Below are positions 34,346-47,524 of a stretch of 64,000 bases of DNA, piece by piece. A program made the position numbers and the translations under genes. Source of the stretch: Owenia fusiformis (taxonomy: Eukaryota; Annelida; Polychaeta; Sabellida; Oweniidae); the NCBI GenBank assembly GCA_903813345.2, contig CAIIXF020000006.1, positions 15,134,348 through 15,198,347 of the forward strand. The letters are read 5' to 3'. Position 1 is the first letter of the stretch, and every line of letters begins with the position of its first letter. The notes under the pieces are model-generated. The model was not told the origin of the DNA, ran no database searches, and saw only the letters and a program-made list of their open reading frames with translations.

Positions 34346-35984
34346 CTTGTTCACATGTAACACTAGGCTATACGCGCATGTATAGACAGATGACATAGAT
34401 ATACATATAAATTATATATTGCACCTGTATTTACTTACATGGGAATATTCCCTTTGGAAAAATGCAAATGCATGAACATATATTTTCATCTTATATATGA
34501 CTTCAAGCTAACATATTATTTCATATTTATATTTTCATAGTTAGTCTAACATAAATAATAGATCCATGAGAACAATATTCTTTGTTTTCTTAAAAATTGA
34601 TGGGTTTACTGTGAATTCAATAAATTACAATTTGCAAGGGGTAAGTATACTGTATGACCTTAGTTGCAAAGTACTGTTTATATATGCAGCTCAATAGCAT
34701 AAAATATGTTGAATGAAGCATATGGTGGGGATTAGTCGTGTGACACACAAACTGACCAATACATGAGGGTATTAGCTACTTTTCACAGAAACCAAAGGAG
34801 GACAGTGATTTTATTTCAACTGGGAGCTTACCTCCACACGACTGATCATGTGACCATGGTGTTGGGTCCCTTTAAGAATAACTCAGCCACGGTCACCCCC
34901 TCCATCTTGTTGTATGGCAGTTACCGTAATCACTGTACCCGCGCTAAATATATCGAATGAATGATATATCGAAGTATTCACGATGGGATTGTTTGCTGCA
35001 AATTAGGATGGGTCGATGACGCATAAAACAGTTCATAAATAACATCGTATGATTGTTTAGTTTTTAAGCAACAACCATCCCCTGCACCGAGTCCCTGCAT
35101 TTACCAATACTTCAAAAGACAATCCCATGATATTCATACAGAACTTATCACTCACTCAACACGCATCAGAAATAGAAAACAAATAAATAACGAACGTCTG
35201 CCATAAAAAAGGTCCGCAATGAAATCCGAAAGAATTAGCTGTTGTGCTCCATCCCCGGCTCCATCATTGGCGGATCATGGGCTCTCAACTAGAAAGCTCA
35301 GTGGTTTTATCAAGTGTAGCTTGCTCTTTTGTTAATCTGACTGTAGTTGTTTACTGAAATACTTCACGACGAACAAAAATAAATCTGAAATTGTTGTTTC
35401 CCCAGGTTTATGTTTACTTGGTCAATTCTTTGAGCTCAATGTCATCATCGTGTGTGGTCTATATAGGCTAGGGTCGCAGTCGCAGCTAACCGGCTTATGG
35501 CAGATCAATCATGATCACTGTAAATATTGAACAAACCCCAGGCACGATGTTTACAACTTTCAGGAGGCAATAAGTAGACTATGGTATAATTTATTTCATA
35601 TTCGGTTCAATCTGACATTCGACCAGACCAAGATGAAGCAGAGTGGTCACATTAACAAAAAATATTAATGAGGAATTTGATACGTGCCGATTATAAATGT
35701 TTTTAGGCTAATGCAGATGACCTTTTTGGGATTACAAAGGTCATCAGCCCGTCATGCGAGTTCAATTTTCACACCATGTTGAGAGCCCGGTTGAGAGCGA
35801 GAAAAGCAACCGGGGCAGTCTCCGAAGACTGAGACTTGTTCAGGGTAACTGGCCAATGGTCAGTGATAAAATCCTGCTAAATGTGTGATTGACATTGAGC
35901 TCGAAATGCATCAATTACTAGTATACAAGTAAATGTCTGTAATAAAATAATGTCTTTTTAGTACTGATACGGTATTGGAATCTC

Positions 35985-36145
35985 CACGTGGTCGAGGGGG
36001 TGTGACATTCTAACCACGCCCATCTTTCTGTCCAATCAAACCCGCTGAAATGGATTGGCCTTCCAAATATGGAGAACAGGAGATGTGGCGTGATATTTCA
36101 AATTGAATTCTATGAGCTTTTCGGTCAACAATCAGTGTATAAAAG
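35985..36145 (+). promoter_or_regulatory. TATA promoter with E-box and CCAAT box
   Basis: CACGTG (35985-35990), CCACGCCC, CCAAT (36032-36036) and TATAAAAG (36138-36145) occur in promoter-like order. Transcription would start near 36165-36172. A good donor, CTCAG|GTAAGA at 36301/36302, lies 130 bases further on, consistent with a short non-coding first exon. Confidence 0.5.
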
Positions 36146-36724
36146 AATGTGAAAGAGGATTTTTATGCGCTTTTGAATGTGGGCTATTGGCTTACCCAGC
36201 TGATCCATTTCTATCAGCTGATTTCTAGGACCGGCAACGTGCTTGAAAAGAAGACATCAATTTCTGGAAGCATTTCATTTTTGGAGGCAATTACACCTCA
36301 GGTAAGAAAAACCTTAATTATGTAAACAAGTTAACAAATGCATAAATCATATTGAACGTATAGCATTTGCAGAAAATGAAAATATGAACTGCAAGGCCAA
36401 ATCAAATAACCTGAGATCAAACACCAATGACCTTCAATTTTAGGCAACCCAGATTTGCGCAGGATGCAAGAATGCTGCTTTAACAAGCGGTATCAAATCA
36501 TGCATGTAAGTTGCCAAGGGGTATTTTACACAACCCTAAGGATACATGCAACAATTAAGGGCATGCTGCAATTGTAGGCAACCATTTGCAATATTTAAGA
36601 TGCAAACTCAATCAATGGTCATTTTTTTTTTTTTTATGCAGCCTGATTAGGCAAATAATGGGGCTGCAACATACAGTCCACTTTGGTGATAGAATTGGAC
36701 CAAATAGGCCTACAATTTAAATAT

Positions 36725-37320
36725 TGACAGAATTAAAGTACTGGTAGCATTACTGCACTCAATTAAAGCACATATAACTCGTTTACAGTCAAAGTGAAAG
36801 TACATGCAATTCATGCAATTTATTTACTGAGAGAATTAAACCACATGTAACATAATTACTGTCATTAAAGCACATGCAATTAAATTATTGTCAGAATTAA
36901 AGCATATGTAATTCAATTACTTAAAGCACAGGCAATTTATTTCCCGAGAGAATTAACCACATGTAATCTAATTACTGTCATTAAAGCACATGCAATTAAA
37001 TTACTGTCAGAATTAAAGCAAATGTAACTCAATTACTTAAAGCACAGGCAATTTATTTACTGAGAGAATTAAACCACATGTAACCTAATTACTGTCATTA
37101 AAGCACATGCAATTAATATTACTGTCAGAATTAAAGCACATGTAACTCAATTACTTAAAGCACAGGCAATTTATTTACTGAGAGAATTAAACCACATGTA
37201 ACCTAATTACTGTCATTAAAGCACATGCAATTCAATTACTGTCAAAATTAAAGCACATGCATTTCAATTACTGTTAAAATCCAATTACTGTCAAAATTAA
37301 AGTGCATGCATTTCAATAAC
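36725..37320. repeat. 117-bp tandem repeat with internal AATTAAAGCACATG units
   Basis: ATTAAACCACATGTAAC and variants recur at about 36836, 36954, 37070 and 37188, a period near 117 bases. Each unit is itself built from three or four degenerate units of the form (A)ATTAAAGCACATGxAATTxAATTACTG. The array lies in the intron between 36301 and 38057. Confidence 0.75.
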
Positions 37321-37334
37321 AGGCTCACTGCACA

Positions 37335-37675
37335 ATGAAACCTGTAAAGTGGAAAACCTCTAGAAATAGAACACCTCTGAAAGTGGAACACTTTTCAGAG
37401 TCCCTAGATCAACTGACTTAATGTTAATGAACCTCTATAAGTGGAACACCTCCCAAGTAGAACACTTTTTAGAGGAACCAAATGTGCCAAATGTGTTCCA
37501 CTTAAAGGGGCAACAAGGACTGTGGAAGATGAGCTATCAGGACAATATTTGGCTAAACATCTTCTTTGACATACCTATTTTCTTAAAATGGATGGATAAA
37601 CTTTCAGTTTCAGCATTAAGAAGTGTAAATTCAGTTCAAAGCTTCTATAAAGGGAGTCCCACTTATAATTTTTAA
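37335..37675. repeat. Dispersed repeat with AAGTGGAACACCT words
   Basis: The words ACCTCTATAAGTGGAACACC, AAGTGGAACACTTTT and, inverted, GTGTTCCACTTA recur. Such wording is common at the ends of DNA transposons in marine invertebrates. An 84-codon frame across it (37421-37675) is built from the repeat and is not a gene. The exact ends are not resolved. Confidence 0.4.
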
Positions 37676-38058
37676 GATCCATCACGTTTCAAGAGGAATA
37701 TCAGCTGAAATAATGTTCATCCAGGGGGTTTCTTTGTAGATATCAATATATGTTAGTCTTGATGAAATTTCCAAACTTAAATATATTTGACACTGGTCGA
37801 TGATCGTTGAATGGTCGCACCTTTAAATAGGTATTTCATGTAAATTATTATCACTTGTTCTATTTTGTTGAAATAAATAAAAACTCATGAGTTAAAATAA
37901 AGTGTTTTGGCTGGGTTTTGGAGAGGATTGTATTATTTTATGTTAAGACATTGTTTTTTAATGTAGTTTCATAGTTGTCAGTCCAATTGACACTAGTGTA
38001 CTAACCTGCTCCATATTATTAATTGTAATATTTACAATTGTTCCATATTATTTCAGCC

Positions 38059-39065
38059 ATGAGTCTCCTGCCATTAGCCATGCTAATTCTTGTACTACTA
38101 GACTTCATCATGATGATAGTAGCTGCTCCTATCTCACACAGAAAATCTCTCTCTACTATGATAACAAAAGGTAAGCCAGGGTTTGATTTCATAATTAAGG
38201 TACTCATATCATGCTAAAAGAATAAAAATTGATAAGAGAGCAAAAATTTCAAGACTTTTTGGTCAACCCTCGATTCATTACGTCCAATTAAAAGTACATT
38301 TTCTAATTTAATGAAGAATTCCACTCACTCCCTTCCTTTATCAAGACATTAAAATTATATATCTATATTATTTTCCTTCAAATGAAATTATTTTGTGAAA
38401 GAATACAAAACATTGCTATTTGACTGCTTTTAGTCCAGTGACTTGCCTAATTGATATATAAAAGGCACCTTTGAGTTCCTAGTTCTTCAGTGAAATTATA
38501 AATTTTTATTAAATCATTTGAGAAAGTTAACACTCTATCTGTAAAAAATTGAAAAATCTTGATCATAAATATATTCCCAAGTTTGGGGGTAGGGCCTTTA
38601 AGTCTTGGGGACTTAGGCTATCTTTTACATTTAGGAAAATGACACTTTCTGGGAAGGCAACACATATGGAGATAAAACATTCAATGGCTTGGGGCTAATT
38701 CTTGTTCCCGGGATCACTATTAAAATGTTTTGGAGAAAGGCCCAATTTTCTTTTCTCTATTTTCCATACATTCTCAAAAACATTGTTTAATTCCAAGTTA
38801 AAAAGGTGAAAGCTCACCCCAGAATACCTGTTGGTGTTTCCTCAAAGAATTATAGTTTCTTTTCAATATTTGTGGCAAGGCAATTAATTAAAATCATTTC
38901 AGTATATAGTCCTTTTAGCTCTTAAAATTTTTGGCAATTTATAAAAAAAACAAATCATAATTGAAATATGACTTAAAAAGCTTCATTTTCAATTCATCAT
39001 GAAAATATAAATTATCATAAAGAGGCATTGTTACAGGTAGATTGGACCATTTTGGTACCCCTTGA
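38059..39065 (+). CDS. Small secreted protein, start of gene (two-exon model)
   Basis: A non-coding exon ending at 36301 would splice to TTTCAG|CC-ATG at 38057. Exon 38059-38170 encodes MSLLPLAMLILVLLDFIMMI then VAAPISHRKSLSTMITK: a clear signal peptide with probable cleavage around the Ala-Ala-Pro, and a basic continuation. The donor is G|GTAAGC in phase 1. The only compatible acceptor I noticed downstream is TTACAG at 39036. It would add GRLDHFGTP and a stop (39037-39065), for a 46-aa precursor. That second exon has a weak polypyrimidine tract and is tentative; the real gene may continue beyond what I can recognise. A peptide hormone or other small secreted factor is possible but not shown. 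The first exon is much better supported than the second. Confidence 0.45.
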
Positions 39066-40232
39066 TATTTTGATGGTGAATTATGCAACCAACTGTCAGA
39101 CTCAGATTTTCATGACAGCTAATTTTATGGCAAAATTAATATTTAACTTGGTCATACTGAATTTATTTTGCATTGGATTTTTAATTATTCATTTTAAACT
39201 GAATTATGTATAAACCCATTGAGAAAAAAGTATTCCAGAACAGAAAAAACCTTGAATCTTGAAGACCAGCTAATTGGCTCTCATAGACTGTAACTGCATA
39301 ACATTTATTTTAAATGACACTTTTCTCTTGATAAGTAACATGCTGTTTGAAATGAGATCTTAGTGTTTTGTGATAAGCATGGCACTTCAGACAAAATCAC
39401 ACCATACACAGTTATTACACCTATAAAAAACAGTTGGGGGTTGTCTCAAAACTGAAATAAAAAATAGTTCATTTAGATTATTAGATGAGTGTAATTAATT
39501 CTTCGTTCTTATGTTTTAAATGAGTTTAACATTTCTCATTGATCAGAAAAATCGTAATAAGTAAATCATAATAGTTTATGGTTCCAAAATCTAAATGAAA
39601 TTTTGAAAGGATCCCCTTATTCCAGTCTTATCTAGAACTGGAATTGGGTGAAAAATAAAAGTGGTCTGATCGTTAAACACCTTATTGACAAAAAAAGGCA
39701 ACAAAAAATGTTAACCAGACATCAACAAAATTGGGAAATATCAAGGTAGGCGGAGAGGGAGAAATTTTATACGTTTTTAGACATGTTTTTAGACATGTTT
39801 ATCATGTCATCAGTTAATTAGTGAGTTAAGTTGTAAGCATCTAAGCTTCTTGCAGATTGAACAATTGAATAAGAAAGATGAGTCTAGCGAAGACACTACA
39901 CTACTTAACTCTATCTAAAAATAATATGTGAAAAACATTGATTTCGCAGATTGGAAATATTTAATATCATCAAAAATTTTGTTGTTCTTTTATAACATCG
40001 ATTGATGCACTTCCTACATTGCTCAGTCAAAACAATATTTTTTCACAGTTTTTGTAAAGTTTATTTAATTCCTCATTTTTTGTTTTGTCTTGGTTGACAT
40101 GTGAAGTAACATTTTGCTGAGATTTATGTTTATTAAAGAAACAGTGACATGATCAATCTTACTGTATTTGATAAGATCATGTGAATTGTAGTTTTATCAA
40201 TATTAAAAAATTCTCACAGTTAGATAAATAAA
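38171..40232. other. Intron or intergenic region without recognised gene
   Basis: AT-rich sequence lacking repeats or convincing exons other than the tentative 39037-39065 exon. A 61-codon frame at 39028-39213 overlaps that acceptor in another frame and has no recognisable features. Confidence 0.4.
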
Positions 40233-42871
40233 CTAGACTTGGGAAATTGAACGAAGTTCAATTTCAGACTCCAGATTTAGACCATTTTTAGCCGAGTCAT
40301 CCAGAATAAGCTGAGTCATCCAGAAAAAGATGGATGAATAGAATAGGAAGGTAGGATAGGATAGTATAGGAAGGAACGATAGGATAGAATAAGAAAGAAG
40401 GATAGGATAGAACAGAATAGGAAGAAAGGATATGATAGGAGAGGATAGGAAGGAAAAGATACGAGGGAAGGATAGATAGGAAGGATAGGATAGGATAAGA
40501 TCAGATGGATTGATAAATTTTTCAATATTTTCGACTTCTCTACTCTAGACTTTCTATCAGGATACCATCAGATCGATTTTCCGAAATTAAGCTTTCAAAA
40601 CGCCATAACTTACAAACCGGAAGTGGGATCGAAATTTGATTTGCAGACTCGGATTCCTGAGAAAATTCTACCCTTAATTCATAACTCATATGTTAAATTT
40701 GGAGGACTTTTTATTTTGACCTACTTTTCGGACACAATATCTCAAAAGTGGGTCGAAATATTTTCTGACGGCAAAGGCTAACACTATTAGCACACTCTTT
40801 CCTACCTGTATACAAAATTTTGAAGCAAATCATTTAAACATAGTGTCAGAATCGCAAAAATAAGGAAAAACTATGAATTTGACCTGGATATTGACCTAGA
40901 GATTTTGGTGTCCAAATTTTGAAGTTAGGTAGCCTTCGAGGTCCCCTTCTTTCAAAGGCTTTCATTATTTTAAGCTGTACCTAGTCTATATCTCGTATTT
41001 TACACTTCAAAAAAATCCTTTTTCCCATTGACATAATATGGGGCACCAAATTTAGCGATTTTTGAGCTTTCAAAATGTCATAACTTCCGAAGCGGAAGTC
41101 GGATCGAAATTTGATTTGCAGATTCGGATTCCTGAGAAAATTCTATACTTAATTCATAACTCAAACGTTAAATTTGGAGAATTTTTTATTTTGACCTACT
41201 TTTCGGACACCATATCTCAAAAGTGGGTCAAAATACTTGCTGACGGCAAAAGGCTAACACTATTAGCACACTCTTGGCTACATGTATACAAAATTTCGAA
41301 GAATATAATTAATCTGTAGTGTCAGAATCGCAAAAATAAGGAAAAACTTTGAATTTGACCTAGATTTTGACCTAGGCATTTTGGTGTCCAAATTTTTATG
41401 AAAAGAAGGTTTTGAGGTCCCTTTCTTTTATGGGCTTTCATTATGTTTAGCTGTGCTTATACTCGGGGTGGAAAATTTTCTAAGAGGCTCCGTTAAGGAA
41501 AAAATGACTTTATGAGCTGGATGGAATTTCTGTGTATTTTCTATTCTATTAGGGTGTCCTGCATAAAGGATTTCGCCTGCGAAGCATATAACTCTTGCGA
41601 ACATATCTAAATACTGGTCTGAAGAAGACATACCTTGAATTTTTTAGAAAAAAATTGGCTAAAAATGGAAACTACAAGTAATCAAAATGTTCAACTCAAA
41701 CAAAGTTGTAGCTATTCTATATCAATATTTTGTGTTATGTAAGGTTTCTCAGATGTTTAAAGACCTTCATTAGTATACTTGTGTCTAGAAATGTGACATT
41801 TAAGGACAAAATTTGGCATTTTTAATCATTTTCGCTTTCAGCATTAACATATAGTTCCTTATATCTCGAGTTTAATGCTGCCTGGTTGGTGCATTTTTGA
41901 TTAAATCTGTTCTTGTGCATGTGTTCTTCCATTTAAGGTATAGAAAATGTATAGTGGACAACCAATGTGCGTATGAGAGCTTTCAGATCTCCCCTACCCC
42001 ATTTATTATGGAAAATTACCGAAAAATATGAAAAAATAAAATAACTTGAAATTATAAACTTTAACAAAGTTGTAGCTATTCTAGGTCAATATTATATGTT
42101 ATCTAATGTTTTTAAGATTTTTCAGAACTTTTATTGGTATTCAAGTGGCTAGAAATGAGACATTTAAGGACAAAACTTGGCATTTTTTTAATCATTTTCG
42201 CTTTCAGCAGTAATATATAGTTCCTCATATCTTGAGTTTTATGCTGTCTGATTGTTGCATTTTCAATCAGATCTGTTCTTGTACATGTCTTCTTCCATTT
42301 AAGGTATAGAAAATGTATAGTAGACAAACAATGTTCATATTAGAGCTTTCAGATCTCCCCTACCCCATCAATTATGGAAAATAAATGAGAAATATGAAAA
42401 AATAAAATAACTTAAAATTATAGACTTTCATAAAGTTGTAGCTATTCTATATCAATATTTTGTGTTATTTAATGTTTTTAAGATTTTTCAGAACTTTTAT
42501 TAGTATTCAAGTGGCTAGAAATGAGACATTTAAGGACAAAACTTGGCATTTTTTAATCAATGCTGCTTTCAGCAGTAACATATAGATCCTCATATCTTGA
42601 GTTTTATGCTGACTGGTTGATGCATTCTTGATTAAATCTGTTCTTGTACATGTCTTATTCCATTTAAGGTATTGAAAATGTATAGTGGACAAACAATGTT
42701 CATATTAGAGCTTTCAAATCTCCCCTACCCCATTTATTAGGGAAGATGACTGGAAAATATAAAAAAAATAACTTCAAACTACCAGTATAAACTTTAACAA
42801 AGATGTAGCTATTCTTTTTGTGTTATTGATAGCTATAATTAATGTTTCAGGACCTTCATTAGTATACTAGT

Positions 42872-43246
42872 ACCCTTTGCATTCGTTTGACTTCACTTCT
42901 TAAAAGAGAGCTTCGTCTACACTCTTTCAAACTAAAATAAACCTGTGAACTCACCGCGCCAATCAGTATTCATCTGCCAAATTTGACCGACGTTCTATAT
43001 ATGGTCATTCTTTCTGACGTCATCGTTGAGCCCGGAATTGACCAATGACATGCACATATTTAATTAGAACGCATTTGGCGTATGTTTCTTCAAGCTCGCT
43101 GATTGGTGGAAGAAAGGTCAGCGCGTAGGTCAAAAGTGATTTATTACCCAAACTTTCACCGGTACCCGTCGTGGGGCGGGGCTACTAAACTGTAATATGG
43201 TATCTACTAGGCAGAGTGTAGTTTAACTAGACTCTGCACGCAGGGT
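42872..43246. mobile_element. MULE-like MITE with 11-bp target duplication
   Basis: AGTATACTAGT occurs at 42861-42871 and 43247-43257. Removing the insert restores the host repeat (CATTAGTATACTAGTGTC) seen in sister units. Short inverted ends ACCCTTTGC / GCAGGGT are present. The insert is much richer in GC and CpG than its host and contains TGACGTCA (43015-43022), ATTGGT and GGGGCGGGGC motifs. A 9-11 bp TSD is typical of Mutator-like elements. Confidence 0.75.
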
Positions 43247-43639
43247 AGTATACTAGTGTCGAGAAATTAGACATTTCAGAACACAATTTGGCATTTTTCA
43301 TCAATTTTTCATCATTTCCACTTTTAGCAATAACATATAGTTCCTTATATCTTGAGTTTCATGCTGATTGGTTGATGGATTCTTGATCAATTCTGTTCTT
43401 TTGCCTGCCTACTTTGATTTAAGGTATTTAAAAATATATATTTGAAAGCCTGTCATTCATGTCATTATATTAGAGCTTACATATCTCCCCTACCCCATTT
43501 ATTTTGAAAAAATAACCAGAAATATAAGAACCAAACAATTTCAAAGTATAGACTTTAACATAGTTGTCGATATTCTAGATCAATACTATGTATTATTTGA
43601 AATTTTTCAGATGTGTCAGGAACTTCATGAGTATACAAG

Positions 43640-44560
43640 TCTAAAAATTAGACATTTAAAGTTGAGCTGAATCAATGGGGCGGGTATTCTCTATCTTTGT
43701 CCATTGGGCTTTCTGGTAATAATACGTTGCATACTGCTCATGAATCTATGCAATGTATAGTACAACACTTGGAATATATTTAAAAATAATGGGGTATAGT
43801 AAGGTGATAATTATAACCAGTGATCAAGCCATATTGGTTGAATTCCCTCATTATCAATTGCAATGTTGTCAAAGGCTTGGTGATTTCCATATTACACCTA
43901 AGGGTGAGAAGTTCATGATGGATATTGGGCTTGGGGATATTTTGGTAAATGCAAACATTGTGAAATGAAGAACAGCCAACAAGATGATTTTGGAAAGAAT
44001 TACAAAATGGTAAGCTGTCTTTAGTTTGTGAAGCAATGTTACTGTATCTCTAAAATGGGATGAATTTCACTTATGTCTGAGCTGCTATTGAACTTTGCAA
44101 AACTGATAGTTGCAACTTATAGACAATCTATCAAATACTGATCATGAAGAAGTTGACACTCTCCTTATGGTCCATGTCTATTACAGTGCTGCAGACAAGA
44201 CAAAGGAGTTCAACGTTGAGAGAATTTGTATTCAGTCTGATGATACAGAATGTTGCTTGCAAAGAAGGATGAGAGTTAAAAAGAGCTCTTAAAGTTTCTT
44301 ATGTCCTTCAAGGTAGCATTCTAAATTACTGTATGAATCTCAAAGTGCAATACCTATTTGAAGATATATCAAAGATGGGTGTCTTGTACCAGTACTCACA
44401 AACAAACCTTCGTAGCAACACAAGAAACATATGTCCTTGGCAATTCGCAAATGTAAAATGACAAAAGGCAGCGGATTGCAAATACAAAGTTTCTAGTCAA
44501 GGGTGTGTTGCTACTTGTCCATGTGGCAATAAACAACATAGTGCACATCGTTGGACAATA
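43640..44560 (+). pseudogene. Decayed transposon protein fragment
   Basis: The segment 44122-44275 translates as DNLSNTDHEEVDTLLMVHVY then ICIQSDDTE. This resembles the HEEADTRxxLHA...VVxSPDTDVL block found in many uncharacterised invertebrate transposon proteins. A second open piece at 43753-43968 precedes it. Stops and frame breaks separate them, and no complete domain remains. It sits between the inverted arms, as the internal gene of a long-TIR transposon would. Confidence 0.5.
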
Positions 44561-47524
44561 TTTTAGGATGAGTTTTTCAGAACTATAAAAATTATTTAGA
44601 GATCTTACATATCTAAATAAATAGCTTGTGGTGTCATGAGCATCTTAGACCTTTAAAATGACTTAAATGCAGCTCTAACATAGTAGTGAACAATCATGTT
44701 TATCCTTTGATTCATATGAGAGTAAACTGTGAAATTACAAAATTATTTGGCACTATTCTATTTTTGAGTAATCTTTTAAAAATATGGTAGTGTAGTAATT
44801 GTATCTCTAATATGTATATTTGTGTTTAAAACAAATTTTCCATGCTTTGAAGATAACAAGACACATAATTGAAAATATATGATCTAAAATATGTCAACTA
44901 ATCACCATTCAACTAAAAATATAAACAACTAGTGCTGAAAGTGAAAAATAGGTCATTTTGCCCATTTATGTGTCATTTTTTGATTTTAGTGTGCCAATAA
45001 ATGTGCTAAACTTTTCAAAAGTTTAAGAATATTAACTTGCAATAACAACATTTGTGTTGGTTCTCTTATTAAAATGTTGAAGGGCAGATCTTAGACCTCT
45101 AATAAAAACATTCGCTGTCTTTCATACATTTTCTTTAACTTAAATCAAAGAAGACAGATTCAATAAAAACATATATGAATCTATCATCAAAGAATTATAA
45201 TTGTGGAAAATTATATGCTACTGCTAAATGCAGAATGCTAAAAATGCCAAATTTTAGACACATGTAATCAAATGAAGGTTACATTAAATAATATTGATGG
45301 AGAATAGCTACAATTTTGTTAAAGTTTATGATTTGAAATTACTTTTTCATTTACATTATAAATGGGGCAGGGGAGACATGAAAGCTCTAATATCAACATT
45401 GGTTGTCCAATATACATTTTTTATATCCTAAATGGAAGAAGACATGTACAAGAACAGATCTGACCAAGAATGCACCAACCAGTCTGCATAAAACTCAAGA
45501 TATAGGGACCTATACATTATTGCTGAAAGCGAAAATGAAAAAAAAGCCAAGTTTTGTCCTTAAATATCTCATTTCTAGGCATTAGAATATTAATGAGAGT
45601 CCTGAAACATCAGAAAAAGATTAAATGATGCATTGTATTGACATGGAACAGGTACAACTTTGTAAAAGTTCATAATTTGAAGTTATTTTACTTTTTATTA
45701 TTATTAATATTTTCCGGTCATTTTTTTTTCCTAATAAATGGGGTAGGGGAGATCTGAAAGCTCTAATATGAACATTGGTCTTCCACTATACATTTTTTAT
45801 ATCTTAAATGAAAGAAGACATCTACATGAACAAATTTGACTAAGAAAGCACCAACCAGTCAGCATTAAACTCAAGATATAAGGACCTATATGTTATTGCT
45901 GAAAGCGAAAATGGTAAAAAAGCCATGTTTTGTCCTTAAATGTCTCATTTCTGGGCACTAGTTTACCAATAAAGGTTCTGAAATATCTTAAAAACATTAA
46001 ATAACACATAATATTGATATAGAATAGCTACAACTTTATTAAAGTTTATAGTTTCAAGTTATTTTATATATTCATATTTTTCTTATAATTTTCATTATAA
46101 ATGGGGTAGGGGAGATCTGAAAGCTCTAATGTGACCATTGGTGGTCCAATATACATTTTTTGTATCTTAAATGGAAGAATACATGTACAAGAACAGATTT
46201 GATTAAAATTGCAACAACCAGTAAACATAAAACTCAATATATGAGGAACTATATATTACTGCTGAAAGCTAAAATGATTTAAAAAAATGCTAAGTTTTGT
46301 CCTTAAATGTCTCATTTCTAGGCACTAGTATATCAATAAAGGTTCTGAAATATCTGAAAAACATAAATTAATACATAATGTTGATATAGAATAGCTACAA
46401 CATTGTTAAAGTTTATAAATTCAAGTTATTTTACATTTTCATATGTTTCAGTAATTTTTCATAATAAATGGGGTAGGGGAGATCTGAAAGCTCTAATATG
46501 ACCATTGGTGGTCCAATATACATTTTTTGTATCTTAAATGGAAGAAGACATGTACAAGAACAGATTTGATCAAAATTGCAACAACCAGTCAACATTAAAC
46601 TCAAGATATAAGGAACTATATGTTACTGCTGAAAGCGAAAATGATCAAAAATGCCAAATTTTGTCCTTAATTATCTTATTTCTAGACACTAGTAGACTAA
46701 TGAAGGTCCTTAAACGTCTGAAAAACATTAAATAATACATAGTGTTAATATTAAATAGCTAGAGTTTTGTTTGAGTTTAACATTTTGACTTTTTGTAGTT
46801 TCCATTTTTAGCCAATTTTTTTCTAAAAAATTCAAGGTATGTCTTCTTCAGACCAATATTTGGATATGTTCGCAAGAGTTATATGCTTCGCAGGCGAAAT
46901 CCCTTATGCAGGAAACCCTAATAGAGTGAAAAATACAGAGAAACTCCATCCAGCTCACAAAGTCATTTTTTGCACAATTCTCACACCTTCCACCCCGAGT
47001 ATTAGTCTATATCTCGTACTTTACACTTCAAAAAAATATTTTTTCCCATTGAATTAACATGGGGCACCAAATTTAGCGATTTTTGAATTTTCAAAACGCC
47101 ATAACTTCTGAACCGGGAGTCAAATCGAAATTTTGTTTTCAGATTCGGAATCCTGAGTAAATTTCCTATAAGACTGATATCTATACATTGGATTCGAAGA
47201 ACTTTTTTTTGGACCTCGTTTTCGGACACTGATATCTCGAAATCGGTTTGAGATACCAAAAAACTAAATCGACCCTAGATTTTCTACTTTTTTATGAGGA
47301 ACACAATGAAAAAAACCCGGATCAAAAATATTGAAGGACGACCGAGAAAATCAAAAAAAGTGACAAAGTACTGGATTTGACCTAGTTCTTGACCTTTGAC
47401 CTAGATAAAAATTTGACCCAATTTCCCACCAACTAGATACTGAACCTAAATGAACTGTATAATGGTCTTTACTGGATACCTTATAGTTATTGAAAAAACT
47501 CTTAAAGAAAAATAATAATAATAA

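Larger units (their letters stand above)
31691..36137. other. Intergenic region between the secreted-protein genes
   Basis: Apart from the palindrome at 32085, the TIR elements at 32286-32846 and 33045-33326 and the weak exon candidate at 34270-34345, I see no gene here. The stretch 33600-35900 is AT-rich and looks unique at reading scale. Confidence 0.5.
41460..47001. mobile_element. 5.5-kb fold-back DNA transposon with 12-bp TIR and TTA duplication
   Basis: The ends are perfect inverted repeats, TACTCGGGGTGG and CCACCCCGAGTA, flanked by TTA (41457-41459 and 47002-47004). Each arm continues inverted for about 200 bases (CGCCTGCGAAGCATATAACT on both sides). Several tandem units of roughly 380 bases follow, all in opposite orientation in the two arms: left about 41700-42860 and 43250-43640, right about 44950-46800. 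Their landmarks are GAGCTTTCAGATCTCCCCTA, ACATGTCTTCTTCCATTTAA and CTTTCAGCA. The centre (43640-44900) retains a broken coding remnant. A MULE-like element is inserted in the left arm. TSD length and sequence recall PIF/Harbinger-type insertion, but no family assignment is possible. Confidence 0.8.
40233..47524 (-). mobile_element. Helitron/Helentron-like repeat, copy B (split by a transposon)
   Basis: The minus-strand 3' end is AATTGAACTTCGTTCAATTT, a spacer and CTAG before T. The polypurine (GGATA)n tract (40320-40510) and core units (40590-41459) follow. At 41459 the core is interrupted by the fold-back transposon and resumes at 47002 with TTAGTCTATATCTCGTA, exactly where the uninterrupted copies continue. 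The distal AGACTCCAGAT hairpin is missing; copy C begins directly at 47525. Confidence 0.6.
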
